64,000 nt of DNA, taken from assembly GCA_019058515.1 (NCBI GenBank), contig JAHPYY010000111.1, forward strand, positions 1 to 64,000, written 5' to 3'. Of this stretch, positions 8,615 through 16,354 are shown piece after piece. This DNA comes from Promethearchaeota archaeon (GTDB lineage: Archaea; Asgardarchaeota; Lokiarchaeia; Sigynarchaeales; SOKP01). Both the position numbers and the translations under genes were made by a program. Position 1 is the stretch's first letter, and each line of letters starts with the position of its first letter. The notes under the pieces were generated by a model. It was not told the DNA's origin. It made no database searches and saw only the letters and a list, made by a program, of their open reading frames with translations.

Positions 8615-9496
8615 TTAATCACGACAGATTATTGCTTCTTCGCAATATTCCGCAAATGGTCTTATAAGATTATAATTTCTAACAAATTCTAATTTTGGGT
8701 TTACCAGTTTTATAAATTTATTGGTAGATTCTTCGAAAATTTCCTTACAGATAATTCTTGTGTCTAACCCCAAGATTTTACACGCTTCAAGCGTAGGACA
8801 AAAATTTTTCGAGTGAAAAACCAGTTTTTTTTCGGATTTTTCAACCACAGATATCTCTTCTTGATTTATTTTTAATTTCATTAGTAACATTTGATAAGCT
8901 ATTTCAAGAGCACTTCCAGTAAATTTATTTATTTGAGATTCGTTATCGTTAAACCAATCCATCCTTTTTCTCAAAATCTCCTTCTCGAATCGTTTCCAAT
9001 GTTCATGCGAAGTGTTTCTTAATAGCTTTATTTTATCGCGTATTTTTAAATTATAAAGTTTCAAGCATTTTTCCCTTAAAATCCCTTTTCTTATTGAAAT
9101 TCCTGCGTTTGAACGAGAATTGATTTCATTACTCGAGATATTAATCATGTTCCTACCTTCCCCCAATGAATCTTCTATACTAACACCATACAATAATTCA
9201 GGAATTTTTGACCAAGCTATTGCTGTCATACACATTGGACAAGGTTCATGAGTAGAAATTAATATGGAATTATTCAAATATCCACCCACAATGCTACAGG
9301 CTTTTTTTATAGCATTCATTTCAGCGTGAGCGGTAGTATCGTTACTTGTTACTTCAGTATCGTGCGCATTGGCTAATATTACATTATCTTTTACGATTAC
9401 AACTCCAAATCCCTTATTACCTTCCTTTAAAGACAATTTTGCTTTTTCGATCGCAATTTCCATATAATTTTCGTAATTTTCTTTGGGAAACGTCAC
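8615..9496 (-). CDS. Cytidine/deoxycytidylate-family (guanine deaminase-like) deaminase with extra C-terminal domain
   Basis: Residues 1-150 form a zinc-dependent nucleoside/base deaminase with the catalytic HAEMNAI (zinc His, proton-shuttle Glu) and PCPMC (two zinc Cys). The wording around them (TAHAEMNAI, EPCPMCMTAIAWSKI) resembles guanine deaminase/TadA relatives. Residues 150-293 are unusual for these enzymes: a helical stretch, then a segment with Cys in FCPTLEACKILGL and EEAIIC, unassigned. Start is GTG. The gene probably forms a pair with the dehydrogenase downstream. The substrate is not readable from sequence; a free base (guanine) is a reasonable guess. Confidence 0.8.
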   Translation of the reverse strand: MTFPKENYENYMEIAIEKAKLSLKEGNKGFGVVIVKDNVILANAHDTEVTSNDTTAHAEMNAIKKACSIVGGYLNNSILISTHEPCPMCMTAIAWSKIPELLYGVSIEDSLGEGRNMINISSNEINSRSNAGISIRKGILREKCLKLYNLKIRDKIKLLRNTSHEHWKRFEKEILRKRMDWFNDNESQINKFTGSALEIAYQMLLMKLKINQEEISVVEKSEKKLVFHSKNFCPTLEACKILGLDTRIICKEIFEESTNKFIKLVNPKLEFVRNYNLIRPFAEYCEEAIICRD

Positions 9497-9568
9497 ATTT
9501 TAAAACGGAAATATCTTTTTATTAGAACTAGAATTGTTAATTATAATTTGTTCTATAGTTAATTGTTT

Positions 9569-9682
9569 TTATTCTTTGAGCTCATTGAGATTATCACAGA
9601 GGATATCACTTTTATCTGGGAAAGTTGCTACATTTATGATTTTTGTTCTTATATCTTCTATAGAGTAACATTTCTTCTTCAT
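9569..9682 (-). CDS. Possible small protein, 37 aa
   Basis: An open frame from ATG encoding 37 residues (starts MKKKCYSIEDIRTKIINV, ends LNELKE), with a protein-like mix of charged and hydrophobic residues. No known domain and no convincing ribosome site. It could be a remnant or chance in this AT-rich gap. Confidence 0.2.
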   Translation of the reverse strand: MKKKCYSIEDIRTKIINVATFPDKSDILCDNLNELKE

Positions 9683-9824
9683 TCTGTTGTTTTAATACGA
9701 ATATAGTTAATTTGTTTAATAAAGATATAGATTAAATAGGTTTAAATTAGATTAAGAATATTAGCTAAGAATTTTTGGGCTAAATTATGGCTTAAACTTA
9801 ATTATATCCAACATTTTCCATAAC

Positions 9825-9905
9825 CGAAAAAAATCTCTGATCTAATGGCTCGGAATTAGTTTTGCACCAGTTCTTCTCTGACATCGCAACTTGGTAGATC
9901 GGAAG
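9825..9905 (-). ncRNA. Candidate structured RNA upstream of the histone gene
   Basis: A GC-richer island in an AT-rich gap. On the minus strand it starts with TCCGATCTA and ends with TAGATCAGA, a 9-bp closing stem with one G-U pair (9895-9903 with 9836-9844), followed directly by a run of seven T. Inside, CCAAGTT pairs with AACTGG around a 15-base loop with one bulged A. An alternative CTAAT/ATTAG hairpin would compete with the closing stem. It has no tRNA T-arm and I find no C/D or H/ACA boxes. Family unknown; no expression evidence. Confidence 0.35.
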
Positions 9906-9947
9906 ACATTGTTAACCCAATCATATATTTGCGATAATTTTACACAA

Positions 9948-9960
9948 TTTTTATATATTT
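9948..9960 (+). promoter_or_regulatory. Probable TATA box of the histone gene
   Basis: TTTTATATATT-type box in a 552-base gap, about 90 bases upstream of the histone ATG. That implies a 5' leader of about 60-65 bases containing a short AGTTCA/TGAACT inverted repeat at about 9985-10008. A GGAGGA ribosome site sits about 10 bases before the ATG. Confidence 0.5.
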
Positions 9961-10048
9961 GAATGAAGTAATATTATTCAATAGAGTTCAAATTGAAAAA
10001 TGTGAACTTTAGAATTTTTAATTACTAAACGTGGAGGAATGAATAAAA

Positions 10049-10261
10049 ATGGCTAAGAAAGTCTTCGCATGGTCGCCTGTTCGCAAGTTAATGAAAGATA
10101 ACGGAGCTGAGATGGTAGCCCGTGATGCAGTTGACGCGTTAATCGATTATTTAGAAAAGCTTGCGAAAACAATGACTAACAAAGCGTTAGAAATGACGCG
10201 CCATGCAGGAAGAAAGAAATTAACACTCGAAGATATGGATATCGCTTTAAAATTAAAGTAA
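10049..10261 (+). CDS. Archaeal histone (HMf family)
   Basis: A 70-residue minimal histone fold (alpha1-loop-alpha2-loop-alpha3) with no tails. Family residues are visible: ARDAVDALIDYLEKLAK for alpha2 and HAGRKKLTLEDMDIALK for the last loop and alpha3, including the RKKLT DNA-contact/dimer segment. It should dimerise and wrap genomic DNA. A strong GGAGGA ribosome site and TATA box suggest high expression. It is monocistronic and followed by a long T-run. Confidence 0.97.
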   Translation: MAKKVFAWSPVRKLMKDNGAEMVARDAVDALIDYLEKLAKTMTNKALEMTRHAGRKKLTLEDMDIALKLK

Positions 10262-10283
10262 AAAGGTTAAAAAATAAATTAAT

Positions 10284-10300
10284 TCTTTTTTTTCTTATTT
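10284..10300 (+). terminator. T-rich terminator after the histone gene
   Basis: A T-run of about 17 positions broken by single C and A begins about 23 bases after the histone stop. Oligo-T tracts are the usual archaeal termination signal. Confidence 0.45.
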
Positions 10301-10416
10301 TCCGTATCCTAGTTCGAACATATTCAATTAATAAAGTTAAATCTTAATAATTATAAAATAAGATATGGCTATTTAATTTACCAATAAGTATAATTTTACA
10401 TTAGAGTGTGAGATAA

Positions 10417-10782
10417 ATGTCTATGGATAACGAAATTTTAGAGGAATTGAAGGAAATTTGAAAACTATTAACACCTGCACCCCCTCCACCGCCACCAAAA
10501 AATGTAGTGGAAGAATTTAAAAGATTCTTATTGGAATACAAAGTCTTAGGTCTTGCGGTTGCGTTTATCATGGGTATCTACATAGGAGCTGTTATTCAAG
10601 CTTTGGTTGACGACTTAATCATGCCAATAGTGAGTCTATTTGTCCCAGGGATAGACTGGGAACTACTTACGGTTGGACCGTTCCGTATAGGTCATTTTAT
10701 CGGTATTCTGATTACATTTCTTATAGTAGCGTTAGTAATTTTTGTGATCGTGAAGATAACCAAAAAAATGGGGATAAAATAA
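10417..10782 (+). CDS. mscL: MscL-family mechanosensitive channel with an in-frame TGA
   Basis: The frame opened by the ATG at 10417 reads MSMDNEILEELKEI, then TGA (10459-10461), then KLLTPAPPPPPPKN and, without a break, the channel. Two transmembrane helices follow (LGLAVAFIMGIYIGAVIQAL and about residues 91-113), with the MscL-typical DLIMPIVSLF between. Both the charged N-terminal helix and the proline linker look like the normal cytoplasmic start of archaeal MscL homologues, so the TGA splits one ancestral gene. Otherwise a GTG at 10507 could start a shorter, nearly complete channel of 91 residues, but no ribosome site precedes it. Causes: nonsense mutation (CGA to TGA would restore Arg), readthrough or recoding, or a base error. 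Genes here use TGA as a stop, so a changed code is unlikely. Confidence 0.75.
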
Positions 10783-10846
10783 AGCATAGAAATTAAAGCT
10801 AAGAAATAGTAATTAATATAAAATTGACGACTTTCATACTTGACGG

Positions 10847-11422
10847 TCAGATTAAGCTCACATCACCAATAATTTCTATTTTTTTTCCATCATAAGCGAT
10901 TGCAGAACCGTCTGATATAGCGTATACTTGTTTACCTTTAGAATATTCTTTAATTAATTTCATTTTCTTTCTATATCTGTGAAAATGTGGAATTATTTCA
11001 TAAGGGAATAAATTTAAACCCCATGGGTCGTTTCCTTTCATTTTAGGGTAAAGGGTCTTATAGATATCAAACCTATTCGATAGCGCCAATGAACTGCCAC
11101 TAGTAGTTACAATGAGTTGATTAGTGGCGCGCAAATATTCTAGATACCCCGAGATCTCCATATTATCTCTTATGTTATAAGGATTTCCCCCGTGATTTGC
11201 TATTACATCGAAGATTGCTAACTCTTTTGGGTTAAATCCTTTCTGGATCTGAGTAAAATTAACTTCAAAAAAGCCATAATCCTCGATTCTTGCGCAGTAT
11301 TTACGTGCAGTGTTTGTGAACGCTGTATAAAGAATTGTCGAGTTAATCTTCTGGTTTTTAATATATTCAGCGATTAACTCGTTATTTTTCATTGGAAAAC
11401 TACTTGTTAATAACAATCTCAC
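10847..11422 (-). CDS. Peptidase family S51 (PepE-like) protein
   Basis: A 191-residue protein resembling alpha-aspartyl dipeptidase/cyanophycinase relatives. It starts MRLLLTSSFP, then has the GGNPYN strand-loop, a nucleophile-like Ser in TTSGSSLAL and a PHFHR histidine segment. The C-terminal acid usually seen as Glu in PepE is Asp in AISDGSAI. The nucleophile elbow is not the standard GxSAG. Cytoplasmic, no signal peptide. Activity on Asp-X dipeptides is therefore uncertain; it may act on another substrate or be inactive. The neighbours give no further clue. Confidence 0.65.
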   Translation of the reverse strand: MRLLLTSSFPMKNNELIAEYIKNQKINSTILYTAFTNTARKYCARIEDYGFFEVNFTQIQKGFNPKELAIFDVIANHGGNPYNIRDNMEISGYLEYLRATNQLIVTTSGSSLALSNRFDIYKTLYPKMKGNDPWGLNLFPYEIIPHFHRYRKKMKLIKEYSKGKQVYAISDGSAIAYDGKKIEIIGDVSLI

Positions 11423-11521
11423 AATAATGATAAGAATCGATTTATATATATATTAATCAATCTTTAACATCAGAGAGTAGCTTTAAAAGTCTCAGAGAGA
11501 GAAAAATAGGAAAAAAAAAAG

Positions 11522-12958
11522 TTAAAGATTTAATTCTTTTAATTGCTCCTTAATTTTTCGGGTCTTTTCTGGGCGTAAATCGTAAACGAAAGCAAAAATA
11601 ACGAAGCCAATAAGCGTTAAGATCATGGGAATCAATGCCGTGTGCATCCGTATTCCTAATTTAGCTAATTCGGTCTGTGTAGTCACATTTGCGTCAAATC
11701 CCGTTAACCAGTGTACAATAGCGAATATCCATCCCTGAACGATTAAAGATAAACGAAGGAAGAATGTATATACTCCCATAAAGGATCCTTCAAGATGTCG
11801 TTTATTCCTAACAGTTGCTTCGTCTATCACATCTGCGATTACGGGATTTCTTCCAATTCTCAGCGCCCCTCCACCGATCCCTAGAAAAATGGTGCATAAA
11901 ATCATTCCTATTAAATCTTGAGCAAACATGAAAGGTAATAAGAAAATTGTGTTGAGAAAAACCCCAAGAATTAACATCTTACGATTATTTTTCCATCTTT
12001 GCGCAATAATTAACCACGGGAAGATTGAACCGAGCGCTCCTAATAAGAATCCTGCTAAGAGAAAAGTAGAAAGCTCAGCTTCTCCTTCTAACAAGTATTT
12101 TGTGATGTAATGTATTGAAGCTGTTAAACTTGCCCCAATTATCGAATCGAAAAATAGTACCAACATTACTACGATAAAATTCTTCTGAGTTACTACTAAT
12201 TTCAGACTTTTAAGAAAAGATTCTTTTTCTTTTGATGCTTCGCTTATGTATCGTTGTTTCAACGCTTTTGATTCTCTGTGTCCCGGGATTATTGTTGCAA
12301 ATATAATTACATTAATTATTACAAAAATCCAACTCATAGCTGTGTAAGATTGTCGGACGCCATAGGTCACAAATAAAGGAGGAATAATAAAACCTACGGC
12401 AGTTCCTACTAAACTTAAAGCCATTCGAATTCCACCCACTTTTCTTCGGTCTTCATCTAAGCGAAATTTATCGGGGTACAGTGCAAAGTGATTTAACGAG
12501 AGAAAAGTAAAAAAGAGCTCGTAAGAACACGCAGTGATTAAGATCCACGCAAAGTATATCCAAGCCCCACTTATTGGATCTAAATAAGGTGGTGAAAACA
12601 TCGCAGATAAAAGTAGAATTGCTGGTATCCCCGCAGTTACCACATAAGGAAAACGTTTACCGTACTTTTTCCAAAATTTTTTAGGACGATCTGCTATATA
12701 TCCTACAAGAGGATCGTTAACAGCGTTCCATATAGCATATATTGTGTAAGCGAGAGCAACTATAAACACATTTAATCCGACTTCCGTTTCCCAAAACAGA
12801 AAGAAGAAAGCAGCGTATACTCCATTGAATACTTCAAAAAGAAAGTCAGCCATCCCAAACGAGACCATTGAAAGATTTGACTCCTTTAACTCGTCGATTT
12901 CAGAATCGAGTAAATCTCCCTCTTTCTTTTCGTATTTATTATTGTTATTTGTTTCCAC
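11522..12958 (-). CDS. GPH-family (MelB-like) sugar:cation symporter
   Basis: A 478-residue MFS protein with about 12 hydrophobic helices. The N-terminal half carries the GPH signature WNAVNDPLVGYIADRPKKF followed by KYGKRFPYV, which in MelB holds cation-site Asp residues. It likely imports a glycoside, pentoside or hexuronide with Na+ or H+ across the cytoplasmic membrane. A related symporter at 16355-17782 flanks the aldehyde oxidoreductase on the other side. The substrate cannot be read from the sequence. Confidence 0.9.
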   Translation of the reverse strand: METNNNNKYEKKEGDLLDSEIDELKESNLSMVSFGMADFLFEVFNGVYAAFFFLFWETEVGLNVFIVALAYTIYAIWNAVNDPLVGYIADRPKKFWKKYGKRFPYVVTAGIPAILLLSAMFSPPYLDPISGAWIYFAWILITACSYELFFTFLSLNHFALYPDKFRLDEDRRKVGGIRMALSLVGTAVGFIIPPLFVTYGVRQSYTAMSWIFVIINVIIFATIIPGHRESKALKQRYISEASKEKESFLKSLKLVVTQKNFIVVMLVLFFDSIIGASLTASIHYITKYLLEGEAELSTFLLAGFLLGALGSIFPWLIIAQRWKNNRKMLILGVFLNTIFLLPFMFAQDLIGMILCTIFLGIGGGALRIGRNPVIADVIDEATVRNKRHLEGSFMGVYTFFLRLSLIVQGWIFAIVHWLTGFDANVTTQTELAKLGIRMHTALIPMILTLIGFVIFAFVYDLRPEKTRKIKEQLKELNL

Positions 12959-13200
12959 TAATCATCACCTTATTCAAATTTTAATTTTTCTATTAAAATG
13001 TTGTGAACGAATAATTGCAATAACGATTTTAGTCTAAATAAAGATTTAAGAAATTAATTTAAAATTATTATTCTTTAATTGAGAAATTTCGTAGACTCTA
13101 GGTTTATAATAATTAAAAAATGATAGAGTGAGTTGATAAAACATAAATTCTATGGAAGCTTTCAACGGTTAACTTAAAAGGAGAAAAATGTGAGAAAAAT

Positions 13201-13779
13201 ATGAATAAAGAGGAAAAAGTACCCTATACTCCCTTTATTGAAGGCGAAACTATAGATCTCGTGGCGGGTAGTTCAGAACACGCGAAACTTTATGCAAAAT
13301 GGAACAACGATCCCGAAGTAAGGAAATACATGAGAAACACTTTTCCTACATCTATCGATGACACGAAAAATTGGTTTAAACCGAGAGAACACCACGAAAT
13401 GAGAGATTGGGTGGTATTCGATATATGGCACAAACAAGACAAGAAGTTAATAGGATCTGGAGGATTAAACCGCATAGACTACACAAATCGGAATGCTAAC
13501 ATATTTGTAAAAGTCGGGGAGAAAGACTACTGGGGAAAAGGCGTAGCGACAGAAACCGCTAGGTTGCTTTTTGACTACGCGTTTAAAGAACTTAACTTAC
13601 ATAAAGTATACGCTAGATATCACGCTCCAAACATAGGCTCTCAAATTGTAGCCGATAAAAAACTAGGATTGATTAAGGAGGGTGTACACCGAGAAGAAGT
13701 GTACATCGATGGCAAATACCACGATGTCCATTATTACGGAGTGTTAAAAAAAGATTGGCTTGAACAAGAAGATAAGTGA
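13201..13779 (+). CDS. GNAT N-acetyltransferase, RimJ/RimL type
   Basis: A 192-residue GCN5-related acetyltransferase. Residues 15-60 match the RimJ/L start (IDLVAGSSEHAKLYAKWNND). The acetyl-CoA loop is GEKDYWGKGVATETARLLFD, followed by the LHKVYARYHAPNIGS strand with its usual Asn-Ser. It acetylates an amine, possibly a protein N-terminus or small molecule. It stands alone between divergent and convergent neighbours. Confidence 0.88.
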   Translation: MNKEEKVPYTPFIEGETIDLVAGSSEHAKLYAKWNNDPEVRKYMRNTFPTSIDDTKNWFKPREHHEMRDWVVFDIWHKQDKKLIGSGGLNRIDYTNRNANIFVKVGEKDYWGKGVATETARLLFDYAFKELNLHKVYARYHAPNIGSQIVADKKLGLIKEGVHREEVYIDGKYHDVHYYGVLKKDWLEQEDK

Positions 13780-13851
13780 ATTTAAACTTATATTATTATT
13801 TTTTTTAGTATAAATCTAAAATAAAAAAAAAAAGAAAGAAATTTTGAGTAG

Positions 13852-14082
13852 TCATCCTCCCGCAATTATTGGGAAGATTGCTACAACATCTCCATTGTTA
13901 ACTTTAATTGTCTCCTCTCTACGAGGGAGAGTATTAATCATTATTATTAGTTGTTTTGCTTTTTTGGGTACTTTATACTTCTCAAGTATGTCGTTGACCG
14001 TACTATTATCTGGTAAATCAATTTCGGCTTTTTCTGGTCCGTATTGTCTTAGATCAGCGAAAAATTTAACTGTGACTTTCAT
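13852..14082 (-). CDS. MoaD/ThiS-like sulfur-carrier protein
   Basis: A beta-grasp protein of 76 residues ending in the free Gly-Gly that, in MoaD and ThiS, is adenylated and thiocarboxylated. Typical blocks are MKVTVKFFADLRQYGP and NGDVVAIFPIIAGG. The frame extends to 14115, but the ATG at 14082 is chosen because it gives the standard MoaD start and follows the upstream stop directly. It lies in a unit with the aldehyde oxidoreductase, which points to a tungstopterin role, though thiamine sulfur transfer is also possible. Confidence 0.85.
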   Translation of the reverse strand: MKVTVKFFADLRQYGPEKAEIDLPDNSTVNDILEKYKVPKKAKQLIIMINTLPRREETIKVNNGDVVAIFPIIAGG

Positions 14083-14084
14083 AT

Positions 14085-14372
14085 TCAATCGTCTTCTTCT
14101 CTGCTGAAATACCACTTATATAGAAGACTCATGTTCCTCGGAAAAAACGACACTCTGTCGCCATTAACCACTTTCTTCCTAAATCCCGAATAACGCGAGT
14201 TAACGAAGATATGGCTCGTTTCATCTTTACTAATTCCAAATTTACTCAATATATCTTCAATATAAGTAATTCCAGATTCTTCAATTGAAAGCAGAAGTGG
14301 TATTCCAGTTTCAGTTTTGTGATCTGGGAATTTTTTCTTAAGATCTCCAAATATTTTTATCTGTATTGGCAT
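14085..14372 (-). CDS. MoaD-like beta-grasp protein without C-terminal Gly-Gly
   Basis: A 95-residue protein with a ubiquitin-like beta-grasp pattern (MPIQIKIFGDLKKKFPD, then VNGDRVSFFP) but ending in SREEDD, with no diglycine. It therefore cannot be thiocarboxylated in the usual way. It may be a structural partner or regulator of the true MoaD-like protein next to it, or bind the oxidoreductase. It is 18 bases downstream of the oxidoreductase gene and 2 bases upstream of the second carrier gene, so the three are almost surely cotranscribed. Confidence 0.7.
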   Translation of the reverse strand: MPIQIKIFGDLKKKFPDHKTETGIPLLLSIEESGITYIEDILSKFGISKDETSHIFVNSRYSGFRKKVVNGDRVSFFPRNMSLLYKWYFSREEDD

Positions 14373-14390
14373 TGGATGACTCTCAATAGG

Positions 14391-16091
14391 TTAAAACACG
14401 CTATCTAAATGGTCGTCGGAAACATTAAAAACTTCATTGGTTGGAGGGAGGGGTTCTTCTTTCATAAATTCAGGCAACCTATCATCGACTTCGGTGAATC
14501 CCGCTGCTTTATTAAATGCAAGTTCCATGTCTATTATGCTCTTACCAATTACAGGCACATCGTTTACTGTTAACTCAGTACCTAATACGCCGTTCAACGA
14601 TTCTACAACACCCTCTAACCCCGAAGGTATATCAAGGACGGCAAACGCAATGAACAGGCAATAACCTGATGCGTCTACAGCAGCGGTAGCAATTTGTAAA
14701 CCGCGTGAAAGTTCTGCTTTATTTGTGTCTCTTGGGTCTGCTTGACCTCCAACACCCATAATTTCTGTTGCAATTGCATAACCTGCCGTGTGATCGGCTC
14801 CCATAGGCGTAGTAGCGTATGTTACGCCAATACCCTTAATCGCTCTTGGATCGTAGGCCGGCATTCCTTGACCCTTAACTACTGGAATTCTTGTAACTCC
14901 TAATGCTTTTCCAGTGAATAAAGTACCATTAGCAATAATTCTACCGAGTGGTGTCTTCTTTCTGATTTCTTCCATTAATTCTAAAGCTTTCGCACTATCG
15001 CCGAACTCGGCAAGTCCTCCTTCCATTGCTACACCTAATGTATCTCCTGCCTCAATTGTGTCCATTCCAAGGTCGTTACAAGCTCTGTTCAATTCACCTA
15101 CAGCATCTAAGTCGTAAATTCCACAATTTGGACCTAATGCCCAAACAGACTCGTATTCTAATACACCAACGGGTTTTGTTCCGTCTTCCTTAGTCCAAAC
15201 TTCAGAACATTGAATGATGCACCCTGGATTACACGCATGAGGTCGAGCTCCACCTCTCTTTTTAACTTCCTCTGCTTTCTTTTCTCCAGATACCATAGAG
15301 GATAAATCAGCACTTCCAGCAGACCAATTTTTCTGCGGTAATCCTCCAGCTTCGTTAATAATGTTTACTAGAACACTAGTGCCATAGGCGTTTAAACCAC
15401 CACCCGGTTTAGTGACATCATGGGTTTGAAGTGCTTCTCTTAACTTCTTAATTCCTTGACTAAATACTTCTTCATTTTTTATTTCAACCCCTGGTGCTCC
15501 TTCCGGATCGACTATTATAAACTTCAAGCCCTTAGAAGCCATGATAGCACCTAAACCTCCTCGACCAGCGTATCTACTTGGTAAACCTTCTGGATCGGCA
15601 AAACATAAACCGCTATTTGCAGCCAGCAATTCAGCAGAAATTCCTACTCCACATATTCCAACTTTTTTACCGAACTTGTTAAATAATTTCTCGTACGCCT
15701 CGTATAATCCCATTCCAACCCACTCGTTAGCGTTCATGAATTCCACGCCATTCATAGTGATTTTAGCCATCTGCATATTACCTTTATGTTTTCCTTCAAT
15801 AATAATTGCCCCTATTCTCATTCTCCCGACCATTTGGGAAAAGGGTGTACCTGCGTTGGCCTCCTTAATCCCACTAGTTAACGGAGATTTACCACCCACA
15901 GAAATTCTCCCTGAACTTGGAGCTCTTGTACCTGTTACTAACCCAGGAGCCAAAACCACTTTATTGTGAATTCCTAATGGTTCACAGGTCGGAGGAACCT
16001 CTTTCGATACGATAGTTGAAGTCATTCCACGTCCACCGAGTGCGTAATATTCATCAGGCAAGTCAGAGTACTCCGCTTTCAAATTTGACAT
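14391..16091 (-). CDS. Tungsten-containing aldehyde:ferredoxin oxidoreductase
   Basis: A 566-residue member of the AOR family, oxidising aldehydes to acids with ferredoxin as acceptor. Landmarks: LGGRGMTST near the N-terminus, LVTGTRAPSSGRISVG (pterin binding) and GGKSPLTSGIKEANAG. The 4Fe-4S ligands are C287, C291 and C295 plus the distal C478. The first spacing is CX3C instead of the CX2C of Pyrococcus AOR. It starts about 15 residues later than Pyrococcus AOR. Cytoplasmic. It leads a unit with two MoaD-like genes and lies between two GPH sugar symporters, which suggests a part in sugar breakdown (inference). Confidence 0.93.
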   Translation of the reverse strand: MSNLKAEYSDLPDEYYALGGRGMTSTIVSKEVPPTCEPLGIHNKVVLAPGLVTGTRAPSSGRISVGGKSPLTSGIKEANAGTPFSQMVGRMRIGAIIIEGKHKGNMQMAKITMNGVEFMNANEWVGMGLYEAYEKLFNKFGKKVGICGVGISAELLAANSGLCFADPEGLPSRYAGRGGLGAIMASKGLKFIIVDPEGAPGVEIKNEEVFSQGIKKLREALQTHDVTKPGGGLNAYGTSVLVNIINEAGGLPQKNWSAGSADLSSMVSGEKKAEEVKKRGGARPHACNPGCIIQCSEVWTKEDGTKPVGVLEYESVWALGPNCGIYDLDAVGELNRACNDLGMDTIEAGDTLGVAMEGGLAEFGDSAKALELMEEIRKKTPLGRIIANGTLFTGKALGVTRIPVVKGQGMPAYDPRAIKGIGVTYATTPMGADHTAGYAIATEIMGVGGQADPRDTNKAELSRGLQIATAAVDASGYCLFIAFAVLDIPSGLEGVVESLNGVLGTELTVNDVPVIGKSIIDMELAFNKAAGFTEVDDRLPEFMKEEPLPPTNEVFNVSDDHLDSVF

Positions 16092-16198
16092 ATCTATTCT
16101 TAATATTTTTCTTGGAATAATTATACACCTTGTTTATTGGTAGGGTATAGTAATGTCTGAAAAGTATTTAAATCTAAATATAGTAAAATATAGCTAAC

Positions 16199-16222
16199 CG
16201 ATATGCACAGCAGGAAATATCG
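16199..16222. promoter_or_regulatory. Inverted repeat upstream of the aldehyde oxidoreductase gene
   Basis: CGATAT and ATATCG are separated by 12 bases, about 110 bases upstream of the oxidoreductase start on the minus strand, in a 263-base gap between it and the symporter. A possible operator; no regulator gene is adjacent. Confidence 0.2.
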
Positions 16223-16354
16223 TACTAGGGCAAAGCTTCTGTTGATTTTTATTCATACCTTAATTTTAATTATCCTATTGAGACCTAACAAACTATTTCA
16301 TAGGTTTTAATGACCACAGAAATATTTGACATTTATGATGTTAAAAATAGGCAT

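Noticed and set aside
9896..9906. AGATCGGAAGA matches the start of a common sequencing adapter
   Set aside because: Only 11 bases match, the following bases differ, and the left part pairs in a local stem, so chance is more likely than adapter contamination.
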